64,000 bases of DNA from JAGWBJ01 sp964291465 (GTDB lineage Bacteria > Chloroflexota > Dehalococcoidia > Lucifugimonadales > JAGWBF01). The stretch spans positions 62,001 to 126,000 of the forward strand of contig OZ219938.1 of assembly GCA_964291465.2 (NCBI GenBank), written 5' to 3'. Shown piece by piece: positions 8,349 to 16,879 of this stretch; the stretch's first letter is position 1, and every line of letters starts with the position of its first letter. The position numbers were made by a program, and so were the translations under genes. A model generated the notes under the pieces. The model was not told the origin of the DNA. It saw only the letters and a program-made list of their open reading frames with translations, and ran no database searches.

Positions 8349-9173
8349 CTACGCCTTGGGCTCCCAGGAGTGGATGATGCCCCTCCACAGCATGGGCGCC
8401 GGCCACTTGAATTCGAATATCTCGTTGTCCTCCATCGCCTCGGTGCAATGGAGGGCGCCTCCCTGCGCCGCCCACACGTCGCCGGGCATGCACATGTGCT
8501 CCTGGGTGCCGCCGAACTTCTCCTTCATCTTCCCCTTGATCAGGTAGCAGATCCAGTGGTGCTGGTGGGTATGCAGGGCCCACTTGCCCTTCTTGTGGGA
8601 GTTCCAGAACACCGAGCCGTTGGGCCCCGGGACCAGCACCCGCATGTTGTGCTCGATGTCCAGCCCCGGCGGGCCGAACTCCGTTTCCCCCTCCACGCGC
8701 CACATCACGAAGGTCTCCACGTCGGCCCACTTGTTGAAGATGTGGGAGTCGTTGGGCGCCACCGCGCCCCAGGTTATCAGCCGGTCCCCGGACACCAGGT
8801 GCGGCGGGCTCATCCACTCCAGCAGGACCGTGTCCTCCAGGGCCTCCAGAGAGACTTCGACCCCCGCGGCCCCGCTCCAGCCGTCCCTGTCGGTTCCCTC
8901 GTACTGGCGCCCGGCCATGGTGACGGCCACCCGCCCCCTCACCACGGTGTTGATGAAGTCGTGGGCGAACCGGTGGGCCGGGACGACCTGGCCCTTGGGC
9001 ATCCGGTGCTCCAGCAGCGACCCCTTGGGTCCCGGCACCAGGATCTTGGTCTCCAGCGGCGAGGGCAGCCTCGTCCCGTCCAGGTAGTTGATGTTGACCA
9101 CCGGGGCCTCCGCCCCGCTGGCGTAGAACACGGCATCCGCCTTGTTTCCGACCACGTCTGGAGTTACCGGCAT
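8349..9173 (-). CDS. bicupin domain protein
   Basis: A 274-residue protein with two cupin barrels. The first has VPAHRFAHDFINTVVRG around 69-85; the second has ALHTHQHHWICYLIKG around 198-213, with His-rich metal motifs typical of Fe/Mn/Zn cupins. The second barrel (HxHxxH) is the more likely metal site. Related bicupins are dioxygenases, isomerases or regulators; no specific reaction can be assigned. It lies in the operon with an MBL hydrolase and the N-acyl-D-amino-acid deacylase, 101 bases from its upstream neighbour. Confidence 0.75.
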   Translation of the reverse strand: MPVTPDVVGNKADAVFYASGAEAPVVNINYLDGTRLPSPLETKILVPGPKGSLLEHRMPKGQVVPAHRFAHDFINTVVRGRVAVTMAGRQYEGTDRDGWSGAAGVEVSLEALEDTVLLEWMSPPHLVSGDRLITWGAVAPNDSHIFNKWADVETFVMWRVEGETEFGPPGLDIEHNMRVLVPGPNGSVFWNSHKKGKWALHTHQHHWICYLIKGKMKEKFGGTQEHMCMPGDVWAAQGGALHCTEAMEDNEIFEFKWPAPMLWRGIIHSWEPKA

Positions 9174-9274
9174 CCTGACACCTCCCTATATGCTCTGCCC
9201 TTGCTCGGCGCTGTTTGCTCTGCCCCTGTTTGCTTAGGTACCTACCTGCTCTTTGACCGTCGACTCCCGGGCCG

Positions 9275-10003
9275 TCACCGCCCGGTGGCCGGGGCCGATA
9301 GCGACTCGGGGGCCACCTCCATCACCCACACCTCCCGGGAAGCCGGCAGCTCACCCGCCGCGATGCTCACGGTATGCACCCCGGTCTTCTTCACCGACCC
9401 CTGCGTGGCCAGCCATCCGTCGGGGGGCAGCAGGGTTGACTCCTCGGTGGTCAGCCCCGGCGCCAGGTAGTGCGTGGGAATCACCACCCTGGGTTCCATC
9501 AGGGCCACCATCAAGTCCACCTCGTCGTAGCTGAGGATGTGGCTGGAGTCGTCGGCGGTGACCATCAGCACGTCCACCGCCCCCACCTGCTCGCGCACGT
9601 CGGCGGGCACCTGGGCGCGGTTGTCCCCCGTGTGCAGGAACCGCACCCCCGCTGTCTCCACCACGTGCAGGACGTTTCGCATTCCCCGCGCTCCCGCCCT
9701 GCCGGCGTGCAGGTCCCCGACTCCCGTGACGGACACGTCCCGGTACTCGAACCGCCCCGGCATCCTCAGGACCGACGCGCCCTCGGGGAGCTCTCCCACG
9801 GCGCTGTGGTCGAAATGGGAGTGGGACACCAGGGCCAGATCGCACTCCACCGGGGGGAACCTGTGCAGGAACCAGTAGTAGTCGTGCCGGTTCCGGTAGG
9901 GGTCTATGAGCACCCTGGCCCCCTGGGGCGACTCCCACATGAAGGCGCAGTGGCCGTAGTAGGTCAGGCGGACCGGGGCGCCCGGCCCGGAGTCTGCCCC
10001 CAC
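9275..10003 (-). CDS. MBL-fold metallo-hydrolase (UlaG-like)
   Basis: A 242-residue metallo-beta-lactamase fold protein with HSHFDHS at 61-67, HTGDN in the middle and PTHY near the C-terminus. This pattern resembles the UlaG/lactonase-like 'Zn-dependent hydrolase' group. Translation probably begins at the GTG 10001-10003, 12 bases after the stop of the deacylase, although a later start before VRLTYYGHCAF is also possible. Its place in the hyuB operon suggests hydrolysis of a lactone, lactam or phosphoester intermediate. Confidence 0.82.
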   Translation of the reverse strand: MGADSGPGAPVRLTYYGHCAFMWESPQGARVLIDPYRNRHDYYWFLHRFPPVECDLALVSHSHFDHSAVGELPEGASVLRMPGRFEYRDVSVTGVGDLHAGRAGARGMRNVLHVVETAGVRFLHTGDNRAQVPADVREQVGAVDVLMVTADDSSHILSYDEVDLMVALMEPRVVIPTHYLAPGLTTEESTLLPPDGWLATQGSVKKTGVHTVSIAAGELPASREVWVMEVAPESLSAPATGR

Positions 10004-10015
10004 CCGGCCGCCCCC

Positions 10016-11596
10016 CTAGTCCCTTCCGAACCTCAGCGCCCGCCCAGGGGTCGCGCCGGTGTGGTCGCCGCCGTCGATGACGGGCTCGCCGTTGACGATG
10101 ACATAGGGTATCCCCAGGGGGAACTGCTTGGGGTTGGCCGCCGTGGCCGGGGCCTTGACGGTATCGGGGTTGAACACCACCACGTCCGCCTTCATCCCGT
10201 CCCGCAGCAGGCCCCGGCTCTTCAGCCCCAGCCGCTGGGCCGGGAAGGAGGTCATCTTCCGTATCGCCTCGGGCAGACGCAGGTGCTTCTCGGCCCGGAC
10301 GAACTCGGCCAGGATCACCGGGAAGCAGCCGTAGCTGCGCGGGCTGGGATAGTCACCCAGCAGCACCGCGTCGCTGCCCACCATGCCGAAGGGGTGGGCC
10401 ACGAAGGCCGGCAGCGTCTGGCCGTTGACCCCCGGGCGGACGCTGCAGATGCCCAGGCCGTCGTCCACCAACAGGTCGAAGAAGGCGTCCAGGTAGTGCT
10501 GGTCCCGCATCCGGCCGATCTCCGTCAGGGAGTGGCCCTCGTACTGCTTGTTGTGGGGCTTCTTGAAGTTGGTCAGCCAGCCCTCGGCCGGGTTGCGCCG
10601 CCCGCCTCCCGACAGCATGTCCTCCTTGAGCCGCGCCCGCTCGTCCGGGGATGTGAGCACCTCCTTCAGGCGCTCGGGGCCCCCGTCCTTGGTCCAGTTG
10701 GGGATGGATATGATGGCCCGGGTGCTGGAGTAGATGTAGGGGTAGCAGTCAAACGTGACGTCCATCCCCTCGGCCCGGGCGTCCTCCACCAGGCCTATGT
10801 AGTCCAGGTGGCTGCCATCGCCCTGGGAGTTCTGCCGGTAGTGGGTCAGGTGCACCGGAATGCCGCCCCTGCGGCCGATGTCCAGCGCCTCCTCCCACGG
10901 GGCCAGCAGCCCCTGTGCCCGCAGGCTGGCCCGGGTGTGGGTGTGATAGAAGCCGCCCATCGCCCCCACCACGCTGGAGAGCTCCACCAGCTCGTCGGTG
11001 TCGGCGTAGGCCCCGGGGGGATAGTCCAGGCCGGTGGAGAGCCCGAAGGCCCCCTCCTCCATGGCCTCCCGGACCACGGCCTTCATGTCCTCCAGCTCCT
11101 CGCCGGTGGCCGGGCGGTCGTTCCACCCCACGGACCAGATCCGCACTGGCGAGTTGCCCAGGATGTAGGCGATGTTCACCGCCACCGTGCTGTCGTAGTG
11201 GGAGAGGTACTCGGCCACGCTGGACCAACCGACCCCCTCGGGCGCGGTGTCGTTCAGGCCCGAGTCCAGCTCGATGAACCGCTGCAGCTCCTCCCGGGTC
11301 TTGAAGGGGGCCACCGAGTTCCCGTCGATGCCCACCAGCTCGGTGGTGATGCCCTGGCGGACCTTGGGCTCGTGGCGGGGCTCCTTGAGTATCGTGAGGC
11401 CCCCGTGGGAGTGCATGTCGATGAACCCGGGGCAGACCACGTGCCCGGTGGCGTCGATGTACCTCTTCGCCTCCACCGACCCGGCGTCGCCGCGGAAGAT
11501 CCGCAGCTCCTCACCCTCCACACCAACGGCGCCGTGGTAGCCCGGGTTCCCCGAGCCGTCTATGACCAGGCCGCCTCGAATCAGCAGGTCCAGCAT
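10016..11596 (-). CDS. N-acyl-D-amino-acid deacylase (D-aminoacylase) family amidohydrolase
   Basis: A 526-residue amidohydrolase. HSH at 62-64 within GFIDMHSHGG, the GIDGNSVAP block, HLTHYR, and the C-terminal VVNGEPVIDGG with the composite beta-sandwich are typical of D-aminoacylases and dihydroorotase-like N-acyl-D-amino-acid deacylases. These enzymes release D-amino acids from N-acyl or N-carbamoyl derivatives using one or two zinc ions. Its place directly downstream of an orphan hydantoinase B subunit suggests that ring-opened hydantoin or lactam products are its substrates. That link is inference from context. Confidence 0.88.
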   Translation of the reverse strand: MLDLLIRGGLVIDGSGNPGYHGAVGVEGEELRIFRGDAGSVEAKRYIDATGHVVCPGFIDMHSHGGLTILKEPRHEPKVRQGITTELVGIDGNSVAPFKTREELQRFIELDSGLNDTAPEGVGWSSVAEYLSHYDSTVAVNIAYILGNSPVRIWSVGWNDRPATGEELEDMKAVVREAMEEGAFGLSTGLDYPPGAYADTDELVELSSVVGAMGGFYHTHTRASLRAQGLLAPWEEALDIGRRGGIPVHLTHYRQNSQGDGSHLDYIGLVEDARAEGMDVTFDCYPYIYSSTRAIISIPNWTKDGGPERLKEVLTSPDERARLKEDMLSGGGRRNPAEGWLTNFKKPHNKQYEGHSLTEIGRMRDQHYLDAFFDLLVDDGLGICSVRPGVNGQTLPAFVAHPFGMVGSDAVLLGDYPSPRSYGCFPVILAEFVRAEKHLRLPEAIRKMTSFPAQRLGLKSRGLLRDGMKADVVVFNPDTVKAPATAANPKQFPLGIPYVIVNGEPVIDGGDHTGATPGRALRFGRD

Positions 11597-11698
11597 CGCT
11601 TCTTCACCCCCATCTAGAGAAGAAGCGAAGGACGCCGCTTACGGCCGACCTTCGCTTCCTTGCCGCCGGGCCGGGCCGCCGGGCCGGGTTGTGGGACC

Positions 11699-13447
11699 CT
11701 ACCCGCCGTTCTCCCGCTCTCGCCTCATCTTAGCCTGGAGCTCGCTGGTGGCCGTCATGTCCAGCTCCAGGGTGTCCGGGTCGATGACCACGCCGTACTC
11801 TTCACGGACGTGGCCCACGGTCAGCTTGTCCTCCAGCACGTCGTCGACGATGGCGTCCACGCTCCTCTCCAGCGGGTCGCCGTATCCCCCGGCGCCGGCC
11901 TGGATGAGGCGGTACAGGTCGCCCTTCTTCAGGGACGTGAGGTGCTTGCCCGGAAGGACGACCTCGTCCTCCGTCCCCGGGTTGATATAGTTGCGGGTCG
12001 GGGTGCCGGGCTTTCCGCCCTCGACTCCCCATGGCAGGAAGTCGTGCCGGTCGGTGCGGAGCTGGAACAGGGACTCCTCCGCCAGGATGCGGAAGTCCCT
12101 GGTCATGGCCAGCCCGCCCCTGTACTGGCCGGCCCCGCCGGTGTCGGGCACGAAGGAGAACCGCTCTATGAGCAGGGGCTGGTCCGCCTCGATGCTCTCT
12201 ATGGGCGTGTTGGCCAGGTTGTTGACCGCGCACGCCGCGCCGTCGGCCCCGTCCATCCACGGGCCGCCGCCCCTGGGGCCGTCGTTCTGGAACTCCAGGT
12301 ACACCCAGCCCTTGCGGTTCTGGTCGTATCCGCCGAAGCTCAGCCCCACCTCGCCGCCGCCCCACATCCCCGGGACCTGGCCCGGCATCGCCTGGGCCAT
12401 GGCCCCCAGGATCGCCTGGCAAATGCGGAACCCCGACAGGCCCCGGGCCGCCACGGGGGCCGGGTGCTGGGGGTTGACGAAGCACCCCTCGGGCGCCTGG
12501 ATGTCGAAGGCCCTGAAGAAGCCGCTGTTGGCCTGGATCGACGGGTCGATCAGGCACTTCATCGCGGCGTACACGCAGGACTTGGTGTACCAGATGTTCG
12601 GGTTGATGGAGCCCTTGGCCTGGGGCGACGTCCCGTCGAAGTCCACGTGCACAGTGTCGCCGTCGATCTTCACCTTGGCCTTGATGGCGATGGGCCGCAT
12701 GTCGATGCCGTCGTTGTCGATGTAGTCGGTGAACTCCCACTCGCCCTGGGGCAGGCCCCTTATCTCGGCCCTGGCCAGAGCCTCCGTGGTGTCCACGATG
12801 TCCGTCATGTAGCTCTTCATGTCCTCCAGGCCGTAGTCCTCCACCAGCCGCAGCATGTCCCGCTCGCCGAACCGGACCGCGGCCAGGAGGGCCTGCACGT
12901 CCCCGATGACCTTCTCGGGCACCCGCACGTTCTTCTCCAGGATGCGCCACACCGCTTGGTTCAGCACACCCTCCTCGTACAGCTTGAGGGGGGGCAGCAG
13001 CAAGCCCTCCTGGTACAACTCGGTGTTGTCCGACGCGTTGCCGCCGGGGATCCTGCCGCCTATGTCCGTCTGGTGGCCGATGCAACAGCTCCAGCCCACC
13101 AGGGTGTCGAAGGCGAAGATGGGCTTGAACAGGAAGATGTCCGGCAGGTGGCTGCCGCCCTCGTAGGGGTCGTTGTTGGCGAAGATGTCCCCGGGCTTCA
13201 CGTCGTCCCCGAAGGCGTTCATGACACCCTGCAGGGCGGGCGCCATGGAGCCCAGGTGCGCCGCGATGGTCAGGCCCTGGGCCACCTGGAGACCCTCGGC
13301 GTTGAACAGGGCCGTGGAGAAGTCCATCGCGTGCTTGATGACCGCGGACCGCGCCGTGCGCACCACCGTAAGCGCCATGGTGTCCGCCGTGCTCATCAGA
13401 GCGTTCTTGATGATCTCACGAGTTACGGGATCGGTAGTCTGTTGCAT
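11699..13447 (-). CDS. hyuB: hydantoinase B/oxoprolinase family protein
   Basis: A 582-residue HyuB-type subunit. TDPVTREIIKNALMSTADTM at the start, ANNDPYEGGSHLPDIFLFKP and DIGGRIPGGNASDNTE in the first third, and GAGGYGDPLERS near the end are standard. HyuB normally works with HyuA in ATP-dependent hydrolysis of hydantoins, 5-oxoproline or similar cyclic amides, or carboxylation of ketones. No hyuA lies beside it. The nearest is at 48271, which has its own hyuB. The ATG at 13445-13447 follows AAAGGAGA and lies about 23 bases from the predicted transcription start. Confidence 0.9.
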   Translation of the reverse strand: MQQTTDPVTREIIKNALMSTADTMALTVVRTARSAVIKHAMDFSTALFNAEGLQVAQGLTIAAHLGSMAPALQGVMNAFGDDVKPGDIFANNDPYEGGSHLPDIFLFKPIFAFDTLVGWSCCIGHQTDIGGRIPGGNASDNTELYQEGLLLPPLKLYEEGVLNQAVWRILEKNVRVPEKVIGDVQALLAAVRFGERDMLRLVEDYGLEDMKSYMTDIVDTTEALARAEIRGLPQGEWEFTDYIDNDGIDMRPIAIKAKVKIDGDTVHVDFDGTSPQAKGSINPNIWYTKSCVYAAMKCLIDPSIQANSGFFRAFDIQAPEGCFVNPQHPAPVAARGLSGFRICQAILGAMAQAMPGQVPGMWGGGEVGLSFGGYDQNRKGWVYLEFQNDGPRGGGPWMDGADGAACAVNNLANTPIESIEADQPLLIERFSFVPDTGGAGQYRGGLAMTRDFRILAEESLFQLRTDRHDFLPWGVEGGKPGTPTRNYINPGTEDEVVLPGKHLTSLKKGDLYRLIQAGAGGYGDPLERSVDAIVDDVLEDKLTVGHVREEYGVVIDPDTLELDMTATSELQAKMRRERENGG

Positions 13448-13476
13448 CGAGAAGTCTCCTTTATGCGATACTAGGC

Positions 13477-13504
13477 ATGATACCACGGCGCCCGTAGGTG
13501 TCAA
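13477..13504 (-). promoter_or_regulatory. sigma70-type promoter of the hyuB operon
   Basis: On the minus strand TTGACA (13499-13504) is followed after 16 bases by TATCAT (13477-13482), giving a start near 13470. It would drive hyuB, the deacylase, MBL hydrolase, bicupin and SDR genes, whose gaps are 12-102 bases. Confidence 0.6.
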
Positions 13505-13753
13505 CCAGAGGTAACCGGCTTGCGGTTCCCGACTGTTACCTGCTATTCAGCTTAGCTCCACTCTTCCGAATCTGGTCCGGGCCATGTTCCGACACCAGCG
13601 TGGCCATGTTTGCTGCCTACCCTTAACTTCATCGTTGCCCGAACGCTCCAGCTCTTCAAGATAGTCTTCGGCCACATTGCACCGAAACCTCCTCCAACAA
13701 CCTATCGAGCAATAACCTGTCGAGGTTCCACGGCGTTCTGGGGCTCTCTGCTT
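13505..13753. other. non-coding interval
   Basis: Between the hyuB promoter and the antitoxin stop. GC content is lower by eye than the flanking genes. No recognisable gene, transposase fragment or RNA was identified on either strand. Confidence 0.5.
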
Positions 13754-14089
13754 CTACTCGGTCACCAGAGCGTCGATCGTGGTGCCGAGCGCACCGGCGA
13801 TTCGAGCCAGGGCCGAGGTCGACTCCGGTTTTGCACCACGTTCTATGTCAGATAGGTAGCTCATTGCTAGTCCTGTTTTCCCGGACAGCTCTCGCAGCGT
13901 GACGCCTCTATGGTTCCTGAAGGCGAGCATTGGACTCTTGCCGCCAATGATGGCGAGAGCTACCTCATGGGGAACCCGAACTCCGTTGTCGGCATCGACG
14001 GCAGCCAGCCTGTCCTCGAGGTCGTCACAGCGTTGTATCAGGGCGTCGTACTCAGTCCGGGTTAGGGTAATGGTCTCTTCGCTAGTCAT
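13754..14089 (-). CDS. XRE-family antitoxin
   Basis: A 111-residue protein with a C-terminal helix-turn-helix (about 62-86, VTLRELSGKTGLAMSYLSDI in the core) and an N-terminal coiled segment (LTRTEYDALIQRCDDLEDRL) like those of RelB/HigA-type antitoxins. It overlaps the 3' end of the toxin gene by 8 bases and is translated second, as in host-inhibition-of-growth type modules. It probably binds the operon promoter as an autorepressor. Confidence 0.82.
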   Translation of the reverse strand: MTSEETITLTRTEYDALIQRCDDLEDRLAAVDADNGVRVPHEVALAIIGGKSPMLAFRNHRGVTLRELSGKTGLAMSYLSDIERGAKPESTSALARIAGALGTTIDALVTE

Positions 14090-14339
14090 ATGCTTCCCTC
14101 CTGTGTCGAACTCGCAGGACTATCATGGTCGTGTGCTCGCCGTGTTCAATGGTGAAGATCACTCGATAGTTACCAGTTCGCAGTCGCCTGTACTTCCCTC
14201 CGGTCAGAGTGATCACTTGATTAGCAAGCGATTCTGGGTTTCCGGCATATTGCTCAATCTTGGCGATGATTCGCTCTTTGTTCCGCGAGGTGAGACGGCG
14301 AACATCGCTAGTCGCCTTGATTGTCCATTCGATTGTCAT
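14082..14339 (-). CDS. RelE/ParE-type toxin
   Basis: An 85-residue protein starting MTIEWTIKATSDVRRL. KYRRLRTGNYRVIF at 49-62 and the basic C-terminus VRHRREAYD are characteristic of the RelE mRNA-interferase fold. The start is at 14337-14339; a longer in-frame extension is not family-like. Together with the overlapping XRE gene it forms a type II toxin-antitoxin module with toxin first. Ribosome-dependent mRNA cleavage is the family activity. Confidence 0.85.
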   Translation of the reverse strand: MTIEWTIKATSDVRRLTSRNKERIIAKIEQYAGNPESLANQVITLTGGKYRRLRTGNYRVIFTIEHGEHTTMIVLRVRHRREAYD

Positions 14340-14444
14340 GCCCTGGCCCACACCCAGGATTTTCGCCAACAGCGGACTTGTGGTCAAGAAGGGCGGCCTT
14401 GGCAGTGTGGCTATCGCGGCGGAGCAAGGATCACCTCATACCAC

Positions 14445-14481
14445 ATTCTACAAGAATCTATGGGCTACAAGAATCTATGGG
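14445..14481 (-). promoter_or_regulatory. 17-bp tandem duplication and putative toxin promoter
   Basis: The 17-mer CTACAAGAATCTATGGG occurs twice in tandem (14448-14464 and 14465-14481). On the minus strand TAGAAT at 14445-14450 is a good -10, and the duplication places TTCTTG 17 bases upstream as a weak -35. The leader to the toxin ATG would be about 100 bases. Repeats at a toxin-antitoxin promoter could serve as operator half-sites for the XRE protein; this is inference. Confidence 0.4.
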
Positions 14482-14503
14482 CCGCGTGGGGCCGGTGCTC
14501 CCG

Positions 14504-15529
14504 CTACCGCGGCACGCCTATCTGCGCCACGCGCTCCCCCGTGGCCACTATGGGAAAGGTGACCGTGCGCACGATGGGCCCTGCCAGCGGGGCCGGCACC
14601 TCCTCCACTACGTCTCCGAAGACGTTGGTGACGGTGGCGAGCACCTCCCCTTCGGCCACCTCCTGGTTGAGCCGGACCCGGGGGTGGAGCAGTCCGCCCC
14701 GGCTGGCCCGGGCCTCGCGCATGGCGGTGATGACCATGCCCCGGCCCTGGGGCTCCGGGTCTCCGGGCAGCATACCAACGTGCCGCAGGACGTTGGTCAC
14801 GCCCCTCACTCCCCACCGGACCTCCTCCGGGTCCAGCTGGCCTCCCTCTCCCAGCTCTATCCCCAGCGCCACCTTGCCGTTCTCGGCAGCGACCACGTGG
14901 GGCGACGTCCCGTAGACGTACATGCCCGAGTCGGCGGCCAGGATGTAGTCCACCCCGAAGGCCTTTGCCATCTGCTCCGATTCCTGTACGACGGCTCCGC
15001 ACCGGGGCGGGGGGAGGAAGGCGAAGGGAGCGTACCTGCCCCCCGTGGTCGGCGTATGTACGTCCATCACGTAGCCGGCCGGCTCCATGAGGCGGCGGTA
15101 CAGGGCGTGGGCGATGAGGCCGGCCATGTTCCCCCCGGGGTCCCCGGGGAAGGAGCTCCACGGGTCCGCGGCCCCCTGGTCCATGGGTGACTTGATCATC
15201 TGTCCCAGGAAGTAGCGGTGCTGGATGCGGAAGGCCAGCGGGTTCTGCACGGGGACCACCAGCAGCGTGCCCTGCAGCTCATCCGGGTCGACGCTCGAGG
15301 CCACGGTGGACAGTATCTCGACCCCGTTGATCTCGTCGCCGTGGATGGCCGCCCCCATGTAGAACACCGGGCCCGGCCGGGAGCCCCGCACCACCATCAG
15401 GGGCACCTCCACCCAGCTCCCGTCGGGCAGCTCCAAGGTCCGGATGTGCATGCGCTCCCTGGCGCCCCGACGAAGCTCCAGCCCCTCGATCTGTAGCTCC
15501 TCGTCTTGTCCGTCCCTGGGCTCAGTCAT
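14504..15529 (-). CDS. succinylglutamate desuccinylase/aspartoacylase family protein
   Basis: A 341-residue M14-type zinc carboxypeptidase-fold deacylase. HGDE at 63-66 (in AAIHGDEINGVE) supplies the first His and Glu, and DVHTPTTGG further on supplies the third ligand. The C-terminal beta domain (LLHPRVRLNQEVAEGEVLATV) resembles a lipoyl/biotinyl-like barrel found in this subfamily. Family members hydrolyse N-acyl amino acids or remove amide-linked groups. It is the last gene of the operon LLM oxidoreductase, MFS carrier, deacylase, which fits import and deacylation of a small amide. Confidence 0.87.
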   Translation of the reverse strand: MTEPRDGQDEELQIEGLELRRGARERMHIRTLELPDGSWVEVPLMVVRGSRPGPVFYMGAAIHGDEINGVEILSTVASSVDPDELQGTLLVVPVQNPLAFRIQHRYFLGQMIKSPMDQGAADPWSSFPGDPGGNMAGLIAHALYRRLMEPAGYVMDVHTPTTGGRYAPFAFLPPPRCGAVVQESEQMAKAFGVDYILAADSGMYVYGTSPHVVAAENGKVALGIELGEGGQLDPEEVRWGVRGVTNVLRHVGMLPGDPEPQGRGMVITAMREARASRGGLLHPRVRLNQEVAEGEVLATVTNVFGDVVEEVPAPLAGPIVRTVTFPIVATGERVAQIGVPR

Positions 15530-15540
15530 GGCCGCCTCCT

Positions 15541-15605
15541 CGTTTGGCTGGCGCTCCCGGGGCCGGCGCTTCCGGGGTTGCCGCTTCCGTGCCGCTCCCA
15601 GTGCG
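15541..15605 (-). repeat. degenerate short tandem repeat in leader
   Basis: Three imperfect units of roughly 18 bases built on GCGCTCCCGGGG / GCGCTTCCGGGG / CCGCTTCCGTG lie directly upstream of the AstE-like start codon. One of several such GC-rich leader repeats in the window. Confidence 0.45.
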
Positions 15606-15618
15606 GGATGGGGGCAGG

Positions 15619-16854
15619 TTAACCCCGGGGACGGGCCGCGTCAACTCTCCTCAGGCTCAGGGCTATCACCGTCGCCAGCGCCGCCACTCCCACCATCATC
15701 CACCACGCCCAGTCGTAGGAGCCCGTGCGGTCGACGATCAGCCCGAATATGGGCGTGGCGCACATGGGCCCCAGGCGTATCACCGTGGCCGCCAGCCCGA
15801 TGGCGGTCCCCGTAAGCTCCGGGTCCACCGACTCGGCCACCAGGTTCCCCGTCAGCCCGGACCATCCCATGCCCGTGACCCCGATGAGGAATACGACCAG
15901 CATCACCAGCCACAGCCCTGCGGTGGGAGGGAGGACAGCCAGGACCGCTATGAACACCCCCGCCAGGGCGGCCACCAGCGCCAGGAGGCCGCTCCTCCTT
16001 CCGCCGAGATAGTGGTCGCTGATCAGGCCCCACACGATCCTGGAGATGGCCCCTCCCGCCAGGGAGACCGACATGCAGGCCCCGGCCAGCACCGACGACA
16101 TGCCCATGGTCTCCTTCAGGAACAGGATCAGGAAGGTCACCACCACCGTCATGATGATCCCCATGGCCGCCGCCACCGCCGCACCCAGCCAGACCCCCCG
16201 GCTGCGCACGACCTGCTTCAGCTTCTCCTTGGCCGGACCGCCGGCCATCGCGGCTGCCGACGCCGTACCCTTCTCCGGGTCCCTGTAGAACAGGAAGAAT
16301 GCCACGGTGCAGACGGCCACCCCCGCCGCTATGACCATGACCGAGACCCTCCAGCTATAGGCCTCGGCTATCAGCGTCAGTATCAGCGCGGAGAGGATGC
16401 CCCCCACCGGGAAGCTGGCCTCGGCGGTCCCCATGGCGGCCCCCCGGTGCCGGGGGCTCATCCAGTCCATGATCGCCTTCACAAAGCAGGGGAAGGAGCC
16501 CGCCGACGAGACCCCCAGCAGGACCGCCAGGAGCACTCCCTGCAGCAGGTTGTCCATCAGGGAGAAGAGCACGAGGCACACCACGATGCTGAGCAGGGTC
16601 AGCGACTGCAGCCACCGGACTCCCATCACGTCGGCCAGCAGCCCGGCCAGCAGGGACGTGCCGATGCCTCCCAGGACCCGGCCCGACGAGATCAGGCCTA
16701 TCTCGGCCCGGTCGATCTTCAGGTCGTCCTGGATGAAGGGAAACAGGGCGCCGAAGCCCACGAAGGTGGATGCCAGGGCCGTCAGGGTGGCCACGGACAG
16801 GGCCATCACCACCCAGGGGTAGGGGACGGATGACGGCAGACGGATGAGGGTCAT
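15619..16854 (-). CDS. MFS transporter
   Basis: A 411-residue, 12-helix major facilitator paralogous to the carrier at 4940-6208. Both share VPYPWVV near residue 10, FPFIQ-DL after helix 1, LADVMGVRWLQ, and FG-IVD-TGSYD near helix 11. It lies 25 bases downstream of the LLM oxidoreductase and 89 bases upstream of the AstE-like deacylase on the same strand, so it probably carries the substrate or product of these enzymes. The substrate cannot be named from sequence. Confidence 0.88.
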   Translation of the reverse strand: MTLIRLPSSVPYPWVVMALSVATLTALASTFVGFGALFPFIQDDLKIDRAEIGLISSGRVLGGIGTSLLAGLLADVMGVRWLQSLTLLSIVVCLVLFSLMDNLLQGVLLAVLLGVSSAGSFPCFVKAIMDWMSPRHRGAAMGTAEASFPVGGILSALILTLIAEAYSWRVSVMVIAAGVAVCTVAFFLFYRDPEKGTASAAAMAGGPAKEKLKQVVRSRGVWLGAAVAAAMGIIMTVVVTFLILFLKETMGMSSVLAGACMSVSLAGGAISRIVWGLISDHYLGGRRSGLLALVAALAGVFIAVLAVLPPTAGLWLVMLVVFLIGVTGMGWSGLTGNLVAESVDPELTGTAIGLAATVIRLGPMCATPIFGLIVDRTGSYDWAWWMMVGVAALATVIALSLRRVDAARPRG

Positions 16855-16879
16855 GACGGGACGGGGACTTGCTGGGCCT

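Noticed and set aside
9470..11617. Plus-strand frame of 715 codons over the deacylase
   Set aside because: Antisense shadow of MBL hydrolase and D-aminoacylase genes, low-complexity His/Gly/Val composition.
13505..13753. Possible transposase remnant
   Set aside because: A short frame on the minus strand has no recognisable transposase motif, no terminal repeats and no target duplication.
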